A program made the position numbers and the translations under genes. From Chondrosia reniformis (lineage: Eukaryota > Porifera > Demospongiae > Chondrillida > Chondrillidae), in contig OX359190.1 of the NCBI GenBank assembly GCA_947172415.1, positions 5,146,001 through 5,210,000 of the forward strand: a stretch of DNA of 64,000 nt, read 5' to 3'. This document shows, one piece after another, positions 51,801 to 62,090 of this stretch. How positions within the stretch are numbered: position 1 is the first letter of the stretch; the number at the start of each line of letters is the position of its first letter. Under the pieces are notes generated by a model that was given only the letters and a program-made list of their open reading frames with translations, did no database searches and was not told the origin of the DNA.

Positions 51801-53407
51801 TAGTAATAGTTATATTTACATGTTGTAGGTACAAGGTGTATGTACTAGTTGTATGTACTAGTTATGTACAAGTTGTATATACTTTTTGTGTGTACTAGTT
51901 ATATGTACTAGTTATATGTACCATTTAAATGTTTATGTACTAGTTCAATGTGCTAGTTGTAGTACTAGTTGTAGGTACTCGTTGTTTGTACTAATTGTAT
52001 GTACTAGTTGCAAGTACTAGTTTTATGTACTACTTATATGTACTAGTTACATGTACTAGTTATACGTATATGGACTAGTTCTATGCACTAGTTGTAGTAC
52101 TAGCTGTATGTACTAGTTGTAGTACTAGTTGTATGTACTAGTTGTATGTACTTGTTTTAGGTGTTAATTGTATTTACCAGTAATAGTTATATTTACTTGT
52201 TGTAGGTACTAGATGTATGTACTAGTTGTATGTACTAGTTATGTAAAAGTTGTATGTACTTGTTTTATTTGCTAGTTTTATTTTCTCGTTCTATGTACTA
52301 GTTATATGTACTAGTTGTAGAGCTAGTTGCAGGTACTGGTTGTATGTACTAGTTGTATGTCCTAGTTGTAAGAACTAGTACTTGTTATATTTACTAGTTA
52401 TAGGTACTAGTTTTATGTACTAGTATTATGTACTAGTTTTATGTGCTATTTATATAAACCGGTCGTATGTGTATTTACTAGTTATATGTAGTAGTTGTGT
52501 GTTCTAGTTAGATGTACTAGTTGTGTGTCCTAGGTGTCTGTACTAGTTTAATGTACTAGTTGCATGTACTAGTTGTATTTACTAGTTGTGTTTAATTGTT
52601 GTAAATACTAGTTATATTTACTAGTTGTAGTTAATTGTTGTATGTACTATTTGTATGTACTGGTTGTGTGGACTAGTTGTATGTACTACTTGTATGTACT
52701 AGTTATATACAAGTTGTATGTAGTTGTTGGATGTACTAGTTTTATGTTCTCGTTCTATGTACTAATTTATATATACTACTTATATGTACAAGTTACATGT
52801 GTATATACTTCTTCTAGGTACTAGTTGTAATACCAGTTGCAGGTATACACTTGTTGTATGTACTAGTTGTAGTTCTAGTTGTATATACTGGTTATGTGGA
52901 CTAGTTGTATGTACCAGCTGTATGTACTATATAGTTTTAGGTTCAAGTACTAATTATGCTAGGTATTAGGTAGGTTGTTTGTTTTAGTTGTATGTACTAG
53001 TTGTATGTACTGGTTGTGTGGACTAGTTGTATGTACTACTTGTATGTACTAGTTATGTACAAGTTGTATGTAGTTTTTGTATGTACTAGTTTTATGTTCC
53101 TGTTCTATGTACTAGTTTATATATACTACTTATATGTACTAGTTACATGTGTATGTACTTCTTCTATGTACTAGTTGTAATACCAGTTGCAGGGATATAC
53201 TTGTTGTATGTACTAGTTGTAGTTCTAGTTGTATGTACTGGTTATGTGGACTAGTTGTATGTACCAGCTGTATGTACTATATAGTTTTAGGTTCTAGTAC
53301 TAGGTATGCTAGGTATTAGGTAGGTTGTGTGTGTTAGTTGTATGTACTAGTTGTATGTACTGGTTGTATGTACTGGTTGTGTGGACTAGTTTTATGTACT
53401 AATAATA
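48841..53407. repeat. 13-bp satellite array, reversed polarity (block 6)
   Basis: The array is rich in local tandem duplications: three copies of about 51 bp at 50048-50205, and a 350-bp duplication starting at 52661 and 53011. A module with GGTTCTAGAACTAG near an ATATAGTTGTAGG stretch recurs near 47480, 49000, 49750, 50625, 50770, 52930 and 53285. Confidence 0.92.
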
Positions 53408-54111
53408 GAATATGGATTCCTTATAACTGCGTTGAACTTATCTTTGGGATGGTACATCCTTCGACTTTTAAGGGTATAAAAACGCATTTGGTTTTCGATT
53501 CTTGGTCAATTCTTTGTCAAACCCTGGGCTCTTCCTCAGTGACTGATGGTTGAGTGGAAGAATAGCCTCTATATATAGAGAACCATTTTATCCAACCCAA
53601 AACAGCGACAACCACCTATGGATATCAAAGGTGTAGTTTACCTAATTCCTTGCTCTGAGTGTTCTGCAGTCTACATTGGTGAAACTGGAAGGACCCTGAA
53701 AGAGAGATTGGCAGAACACAAGCGAGCAGTCAGGATGGAGAATGTGAACAACGGTATAGCTGTTCACTCCCTCAAGACTGGCCACTCAATTGCTTGGGAC
53801 AAGACCAAGATTACACACAGGGAAACCCACTGGCAAAGAGAAGGGTCAAAGAAGCCATCAGGATCCAGAAGAGTCAGGTGAGAATGAATTTAGATCAAGG
53901 CATTGTGTTACATCAAGCCTGGAGACGATTTAATATTCATACTTCCTGTTTTTCTCATCCTGCTGAGGGTCACATGACAGGAAGTAGAAATTGTGGGAAA
54001 AATCCTCTATAAATAGAGGCTATTCTTCCACTCAATCATCAGTCACTGAGGAAGACCCCCAGGGTCACAACGTTTTACAAAGAATTGACGAAGAATCGAA
54101 AACCAACTGCC
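53408..54111 (+). mobile_element. Penelope-like element E, with tail split by a TIR element
   Basis: A minus-oriented terminal region (53408-53580) precedes a plus-oriented GIY-YIG region and a plus-oriented terminal region with ACTGAGGAAGACCCCCAGGG. The tail stops at CAACTGC (54111) and resumes at 55293 with TTTTAAACGCTAAAAAGTCG to about 55338, the DNA between being a TIR element. The reverse transcriptase is absent. Confidence 0.85.
53618..54012 (+). pseudogene. GIY-YIG endonuclease relic, Penelope copy E
   Basis: The first frame (53618-53881) has GVVYLIPCSECSAVYIGETG and LKERLAEHKRAVRM, the complete GIY-YIG N-terminal motifs. The same frameshift as in copy B follows CACTGGCAAA, and the C-terminal tail continues in another frame to 54012 (RRVKEAIRIQKSQVRMN). 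Sharing the frameshift suggests that B and E derive from one mutated source copy. Confidence 0.82.
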
Positions 54112-55292
54112 CGCTAGTGGAACATGTCCACACTTCCGGGAATTTTCGATAAAAGTTGCTAAATGACACTCTTTTTTAATTCATTCTATTTTACTTTAGA
54201 ACCATCGTATCGCTAAACAAATTATATAGAATTGAAGCGCTATTCTTTCTTAATGTTTTGGCTACAAGAGCGTCACGATTGCAGGCTTTTAAAAGAAGGT
54301 AAGCAGCCGTAAGTGGTAGGTGCCAAATCGCCAAAAATGTTTTATTAGACTGTGGAAAATACGAATATAGAATAAATGGTGACACCAATCTATGAAGGAT
54401 AATGATATTTAATGATTGTATTGTAGTCCTTCATATCTCAGTTAAACAAGGGAATATTCCAGGAGTATACATACGACTTTTAGGCTGTTACTTACTGAAG
54501 AGATTGATGTCAAAAAATGGTTAGATATACAATCCTCCACTGTCTAATAATTTGTTCGTTTTCCATTTGTCTCTTCTCCTTCGAGTAATGGTATTGTCAC
54601 ATGATTATCGGCTAAAATTAGTAGTATAGCTTAGCCAATATACAATAATTTTTTATGATGTTGCTTATGCACCCAAATATTTGGTAACACGTTTTACAAA
54701 CATTAGACTTCCGAAGTTGATATGTCAAGTAAGGCTTCTCGGTAGCGATACAGTTTCCTTGATCAAAGTTTTTTGTTGTTGTAAGAGGTAAGTGGAAACA
54801 GTAAGCATATTGCATGTCTACTAATATCTATGTATTTATCAATGGCGAAAATGTATGAGCAATTAACGAAGTATAATCAAAAGAAAATAGAACGTTTTGG
54901 TCACGTAAGCCTTAATTCCTCAGCTATTATAATACGTAAATAATAGCTGAGGAATTAAGGCTTACGTGACTGAAACATTGTATTCTTTTTTGATTATTAA
55001 TGAACTATAATCAAAAGAAAAATAGAACATTTCCGTTATGTAGGCCTTTATTGGTCTTCCTTCGTCATTGGCCTTCCTCCGTTATACTATATATATTGCT
55101 CTAAGTTATCACAATTGATAATTTAACATCGATAACGACCAGTGATGACTCGTGACGCTTCAGTGGCTGGTGCTCCGCTTCACGCCCAGGTCACACGCTA
55201 GAGACACTTTCGCCTGGAATGTGACACCTCTGTAGGCGCTAATATGACGATTTACAAAAATTGGAAATTTGTAGACATGTTATACATGCACA
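54112..55292 (-). mobile_element. Terminal-inverted-repeat element, copy 2 (inverted)
   Basis: This is the 1181-bp inverted counterpart of 36921-38190. The ends are CGCTAGTGGAACATGTCCAC and the reverse of GTATAACATGTCTACAAATT. It is inserted into the Penelope E tail. Minus-strand frames at 54191-54388 (ACNRDALVAKTLRKNSAS) and 54618-54815 (RKSNVCKTCYQIFGCIS) look coding-like and are partly conserved in copy 1. They could be transposase or captured exon remnants, but neither is identified. Confidence 0.72.
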
Positions 55293-55338
55293 TTTTAAAC
55301 GCTAAAAAGTCGAAGGATGTACCATCCCAAAGATTCTA

Positions 55339-58300
55339 TGTACTTCTATGTTGTGTGTGCTAGTTGTATGTACTGTTTGTATGTACTAGTAACTAGTTGC
55401 ATCTATTAGTTGTATATAATAATTGTATGTCCTAATTGTATATATGTACTAGTAACAACCAGTTGTATGTACAAGTTGTATGAACTAGTAGCTAGTTGTA
55501 TGTATAAGTTCTATGTTATAATTGTATGTACTAGTTGTATGTAAAAGTAACTAGTTATATGTACTAGATGTATGTCCTGGTAACTAGTTGAATATACTAG
55601 TTGTAAAGAGTAGTTGAATGTACTAGTTGTATGTACTAGTAACTAGTTATATGCACTAAATGTATTTACTAGTTGCATGTACTAGATGAATGAACTAGTT
55701 GTATATGCTAGTTGCATGTTCTAGTTTTATGTGCTAGTAAATAGTTGTATGCACTAGTTGTATGTGCTAGTTGTATGTTCTAGGTGTATTTGCTTGTAAC
55801 TAGTTGTAGGTACTAGTTGTATACACTAGTTGTTTGTACTAGTTGTGTATTCTAGTTCTATGTACAAGTTGTATGTCACTAGTTTTGTGTACTAGTTGTA
55901 TGTACTAGTTCAATGTACTAGTATGTAGTTGTATGTACTAGTTGTGTGTACTAGTAACTAGTTGTATGTACTAGCTATGTGCACTAGGTTTATGTGCTAG
56001 TTAAATGTACTTAGTTGTATATACTAGTTGTATGAACTTGTAACTTTATGTATGTACTAGTTGTAGGTACTACTTGTATGTACTAGTTGTGTGTAATTGC
56101 TGTATGTACTAGTTATATTTACTAGTTGTGGTTACCTTTTTGTATGTACTAGATGTATGTACTAGTAACTAGTTGTATATACTAGTTGTTTGTACTAGTT
56201 GTGTTTTCTAGTTCTATGTACAAGTTGTATATCACTAGTTGTATGAACTTGTAACCTTATGTATGTACTAGTTGTAGGTACTACTTGTATGTACTAGTTG
56301 TGTGTAATTGCTGTATGTACTAGTTATATTTACTAGTTGTGGTTACCTTTTTGTATGTACTAGATGTATGTACTAGTAACTAGTTGTATATACTAGTTGT
56401 TTGTACTAGTTGTGTTTTCTAGTTCTATGTACAAGTTGTATATCACTAGTTGTATGTATTAGTTGTATGTACTAGTTGTAGTTACTAGTTGTATGTACTA
56501 GTTAGAGTACGCATTACTAGTTGGTATGTTCTAGTTGTTTGTACTAGGACAAGTTATATTTACTAGTTGGAGGTTCTAGTTGTATGTACTCAATTGTAAG
56601 TAGTAGTTGCATATTATAATTGTATATACTAATTGTATACTGGTTATGTGCTAGTTGAAAGTTCCAGTGGTATGTGCTAATAGTATGTACTAGTTGTAAG
56701 TACTAATTGTATGTACTAATTTTATGTACTTGTTATATGTACTAGTAGTATGTTCCAGTTTTATGTACCATTTATATGTACTAGGTATATGTGTATGTAC
56801 TGGTTATTTGTTCTCGTTGTATGTACTAGTTGTATGTACTAGTTATTGGTTGTATGTACTAGCTGTATGTAGTTTAGTTGGATGTAAGAGTTATTTGTAC
56901 TAGTTATATGTTATGTTCTGGTTATATGTACAAGTTGTATATACTATTTATATGTACTAATTCTGTGTAATAGTTATGTACCAGTTGTAGGTACTAGTTG
57001 TATAAACTAGTTATATATACTAGTTGTATGTACTATTAACTATCTGTATGTCCTAGTTGAATGTAGTAGTTGTATGTAGTAGTTGCATGTAGTTATATAT
57101 ACTAGTTTTATGTACTAGTTGTGTGAACTAGTTGTATGTACTAAATATATATACTGGTTGTATGTACTAGTTGTACGTACTACCTGTATGTACTACTTGT
57201 ATGTACTAGTAACTATATGTATGTACTAGTTGTATGTACTACATGTATGTACTAGTTGTATATACTTGTAACTATCTGTGTGTCCTGGTTGAAGGTATTA
57301 GTTGTGTGTACTAGTTTTATGTAGTTATATGTGCTAGTTTTATGTCCTAGGTTTGTGTAATTGTAGTATGTACGAGTTATATTTACTACTTGTAGTTACT
57401 AGTTTTATGTACAGGTTGTATGTAGTAGTTGTGTGTACTAGTTGTTTGTACTAGTTCTATGTACTAGTTGTATGTACTAGTTGTATGTACTAGTTATTGG
57501 TTGTATGTACTAGCTGTATGTAGTTTAGTTGGATGTAAGAGTTATTTGTACTAGTTATATGTTATGTTCTGGTTATATGTACAAGTTGTATATACTATTT
57601 ATATGTACTAATTCTGTGTAATAGTTATGTACCAGTTGTAGGTACTAGTTGTATATACTAGTTATATATACTAGTTGTATGTACTATTAACTATCTGTAT
57701 GTCCTAGTTGAATGTAGTAGTTGTATGTAGTAGTTGCATGTAGTTATATATACTAGTATTATGTACTAGTTGTGTGAACTAGTTGTATGTACTAGATATA
57801 TATACTGGTTGTATATACTAGTTGTACGTACTACCTGTATGTACTACTTGTATTTACTAGTAACTACATGTATGTACTAGTTGTATGTACTTGTAACTAT
57901 CTGTGTGTCCTGGTTGAATGTATTAGTTGTGTGTACTAGTTTTATGTAGTTATATCTGCTAGTTTTATATCCTAGGTTTGTGTAATTGTAGTATGTACGA
58001 GTTATATTTACTACTTGTAGTTACTAGTTTTATGTACAGGTTGTATGTAGTAGTTGTGTGTACTAGTTGTTTGTACTAGTTCCATGTACCAGTTGTATGT
58101 AGTAGTTGAATGTACTAGTAACTAGTTGTATGTACTAGGTATATAAACTAGTTGTATCTACTAGTCGTATGAACTAGTTGTATATATGTACTTGGTGTAG
58201 GTTCTAGTAACAATCTGCATTTACTAGTTGTAGTTACTAGTTGTAAGTACTAGTTGTATGTACTAGTTGCATGTTCTAGTAATTAGTTGTATTTACTAGG

Positions 58301-59890
58301 TGTATGTACTGGTTGTGTGTACTAGTTCTATGTACCAGTTGTATATACTAGTTGTATGTACTAGAAACACTCTGCCTTTACTAGTTGTAGTTATTAGTTA
58401 TATATACTTGTAACTATCTGTATGTCCTAGTTGAATGTATTAGTTGTATGTACTAGTTGTATGTAGTTATGTGTACTAGTTTTATGTACTTGTTGTGTGT
58501 AATTGTTGTGTGTCCAACTTATATTTACTACTTGTAGTTACTAGTTATGTAAAATTTGTTTGTACTAGTTGCTTGTACTAGTAATTAGTTGTATATACTA
58601 GATATATAAACTGGTTGTATGTGCTAGTTGTATATACTAGTTGTGTACTAGTTCTATATACTAGTTGTATGTAGTAGTTGAATGTACTAGTAACAATCTG
58701 TATTTACTGGTTGTAGTTACTAGTTGTAAGTACTAGTCGTATGTACTAGTTGCATGTACTAGTAACTAGTCGTATATACTAGTTGTTTGTACTAGTTGTA
58801 TGTACTAGTTGTATGTACTAGAAACACTCTGCATTTACTAGTTGTAGTTACTGGTTGTATGTATTAGTTGCATTTACTAGTAACTAGTCGTATATACTAA
58901 TTGTTTGTACTAGTTGTATGTTCTAGTTGTATGTACTAGAAACACTCTGCATTTACTAGTTGTATGTACTAGTTGTATGTGTTAGATGTATATATTAGTA
59001 AGTAGTTGTATGCACAAATTATATGTACTAGGTGTATGTACTAGCTGTATGTACTAATTATATGTACTAGTGGTATGTTCTAGTAACTTGTATTAGTTGT
59101 ATGTTCTAGTAACTTTCTGTATAGCCTAGTTGAATGTATTGGTTATATGTATTAGTTGTATATAGTTATATGTACTACTTTATGTACTAGTTGTGTGTAA
59201 TTGTTGTATATACTAGTTATATTTACTACTTGTAGTTACTAGTTGTATGTACTAGTTGTATGTACTAGTTGGGTGAAGTAGTTAATTGTACTAGAAACTA
59301 GTTGAATGTACTAGATATATATACTGGTTGTATGTACTAGGTGTAGTTACTAGTTGCATGTACTACTTGTATGTACTAGTAACTATATGTATGTACTAGT
59401 TGTAGTTACTAGTTGCATGTACTACTTGTATGTACTAGTTGTATGTACTTGTAACTATCCGTATGTCCTAGTTGAATGTATTAGTTGTATTTACTAGTTG
59501 TAAGTAATTATATTTACTAGTTTTATGTGCTAGTTGTGTGTAATTGTTTTATATCCTAGTTATATTTACTACTTGTAGTTACTAGGTGTATGTACTAGGT
59601 GTATGTACTAGTTGTGGGTACTAGTTTTATGTACTAGTAACTAGTTGTAAGTACTAGATATATATATACTGGTAGTATGTACTAGTTGTATGTACTATTT
59701 GTATGTACTAGTAACTATTTGTATGTATTAGTTGTAGTTACTAGTTGTATGTACTAGTTGTATGTACTAATTGTATGTACTAGTAACTAGATGTATGTAC
59801 CAGTTGTATGAACTAGTTTTATGTACTAGTTTTATGTACTAGATACAAGTTGTATATTCTAGATGTATGAACTGGTTATATTTACTAGAT
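55339..59890. repeat. 13-bp satellite array, reversed polarity (block 7)
   Basis: The array contains a 211-bp tandem pair (56031-56241, 56242-56452) and a tandem pair of about 651 bp (56841-57491, 57492 to about 58090). Variants such as AACACTCTGC with TTTACTAGTTG recur between 58370 and 58960 and again near 62390. Confidence 0.92.
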
Positions 59891-59990
59891 GTAACTGACT
59901 GAGGGTTGTCCAAGCCGGATACTCCTTGCCTTAGTAAACTAAGGCAAGAAGTAACAAGGTTCTCCATTAAGGGTTTTGTTTCTAAAGTAT
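59891..59990. other. 100-bp insert with perfect hairpin
   Basis: Unlike the array on either side, this stretch holds CTTGCCTTAG (59925-59934) and CTAAGGCAAG (59939-59948), a 10-bp perfect stem with a 4-base loop. It could be a tiny miniature element remnant. It has no coding content. Confidence 0.45.
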
Positions 59991-60115
59991 GTGCTAATTG
60001 TGTGTAATTGTTGTATATAATAGGTATATTTACTAGTTGTAGTTACTAGTTGTATATACTAGTTGTATGTACTAGTTGTATGTACTAATAACTAGGTGTA
60101 TGTTCTTGTTACTAG
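59991..60115. repeat. 13-bp satellite, reversed polarity
   Basis: A short continuation of the array lies between the hairpin insert and the LINE 3' end. Confidence 0.85.
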
Positions 60116-62090
60116 TTATCATTATCAAATCATTATTATACTGGTGAGTCCACTTGGCCAAATGGCTACTTTCCTGGAAACCCAGTATGTAAAACATATA
60201 GTACATAGTAATATGAAAGAGTAGAATGAGGTAATGAAAACAAAAAAAGAGAAAGGGAATGATAATAACCATGGGTGACAATGGAATACATTCATAGTAA
60301 TAGTGGATTAATAAGAGTTCCTTAATTGGGTTAATCTGTAGCTGATGGCCTATTTCCCATATTCCTTGTGAACTTGATTCACATGCAGGTGGCCTCTTGT
60401 AGCCCCTCTTGTCTGATATTGGTGAACTGCTGATACTTTAGTTAAGATATTTCTAATGTACGATGGAGGGGACTTTCTTAACCTAGGTTGCAATATTTCT
60501 TGACTAAAAGAAAATAGTTTCTGCCGTTGTCTATCTGAGAGGGATGTCAATTTAAGGGTGGTTAGAGCCTCTGTTGCAGAAGAAGATTTAAGGACTTTCA
60601 GGATGATGCGAACTGCATAATTTTGAAGCTGTTGAAGGCAGGTGGAGTCAGTCGAGCAACAGGGATCCCACACCAAGCTGCACTGTAGGCAAAATAGATA
60701 GCTTTCAGAGCGTTGACAGGTAGGAACCAGGAGTCTTCTCATTAGGTGGACATTACGTGAGGCAGATTTGACTATGCTATCTATGTGAGGTCGCCAGTGC
60801 AGATGGTGATCAATAATGACCCCCAAAAGCTTAAAGGTCTCTACTTGTTCAATAATAGAACCATTCAAAGCGATGTTCAGGGCTGAAGGGCGTTTCCTCC
60901 TAGGGTGAATCAACATACATTTGGACTTTGCTGCATTTAGGGATAGCCCATTGTCAAGTAGCCACTGGTTCACACATGCCATAATGGCGTTCAATCTTGA
61001 ACTAATGCTGTCAGTTGTCTTACCAGATGCAAAGATGATAGTGTCATCCACGAACAAAGCTGTCTGCAAAGGAAACGTTGTGGCTGCAGGAAGATCGTTG
61101 ATGTACATTGAAAATAGGAGGGGACCAAGAACTGACCCTTGTGGGACACCACAGCCAATGTTGAGATATGGTGAGACTGTATCGTTAACAGCAAATACTT
61201 GGACTCTGTTGGAAAGATAGGATTTAATCCACTGGCACAAGTGATCGCTCAAATTGAATTGAACTCTCAACTAGTGAAGAAGAAGAGTGGTTGATAGTGT
61301 CAAAAGCCTTTGCTATGTCCAGATACACAACACCAACCATATCTCCGCTGTCTAAAGATTTGTACCAGGAGTCAGTGAGGTACAAACGAAGGGATTGCGT
61401 AGAGTGACCACATCTAAAACCAGATTGGAGCGGATGAAGCAGGTTATTTCTTTCCAAGTGGTCAGTTAAAATATTTACTACATACATTTCTGCTACTTTG
61501 CTGGCTACGGGGAGCATTGACATAGGGCGGTAGTTTGAGCAGATACAAGTGGGACCCTTCTTATGAAAGGGGTGGATAATAGCTGACTTCCATTGACTAG
61601 GAAAAGAACTTGAGGTAATAGAGGAATTGATAGTAGCCGACAAAGGGGTAGATAGAGCTTCAGGTGAAGATTGTAATACTACAGCACTAATAGTGTCAAC
61701 ACCAGATGAAGTCTTAGACTTGAGTTCAGATAAAAGAGCAGTGCAGGTAGATGGTGAAATTAAAGGTAGATTGCAAACATCAACATGAACGGAAGGACTT
61801 GGTGGTAAAATTGAGGCATAGACAACTGCCTGATTTGTTGAAGTGACCGAGGCAAAGTAGGAATTGAGACTAGATGCAGATGGAGTGTTAGTTACTGATG
61901 ACTGAGAAGAAAGACCATTGTATTTGCAAACTTTAATCTTTGACCACAGATTAGAGGGACTGACTTTCTTTACCACAAGATCAGACACATAAGACTTCTG
62001 GGCTGATCTCTGCCATTTTGTCACTTGATTGCGAACTTTTCTGTACCTTTATAGTCAGTATATAGGTGGGTCTGCAGGAACTTCCGATGC
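60116..62090 (-). mobile_element. 5'-truncated LINE retrotransposon
   Basis: It lies on the minus strand. It begins at about 62090 in the linker before the reverse transcriptase (RKVRNQVTKWQRSAQKS) and ends near 60116 with a TAATAATGATTTGATAATGA tail instead of poly(A), as in CR1/L2-type LINEs. The endonuclease domain and 5' UTR are missing. It is inserted in reversed-polarity 13-mer satellite. Confidence 0.85.
60350..62050 (-). pseudogene. LINE reverse transcriptase, frameshifted
   Basis: The upstream frame (62024 to 61224) has HKKGPTCICSNYRPMSMLPV, LQSGFRCGHSTQ and VVYLDIAKAFDTINH, the last holding the first catalytic aspartate. After a frameshift and small deletion near 61265 the downstream frame (61270 to 60350) has GVPQGSVLGPLLFSMYINDL and FVDDT at about residues 73-77, the catalytic pair (usually YADD). 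LNAAKSKCM and FKLLGVIIDHHLHW follow, then a C-terminal region ending near GATRGHLHVN. This order is typical of the CR1/L2/Jockey group. No RNase H is seen. The clade assignment is uncertain. Confidence 0.88.
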
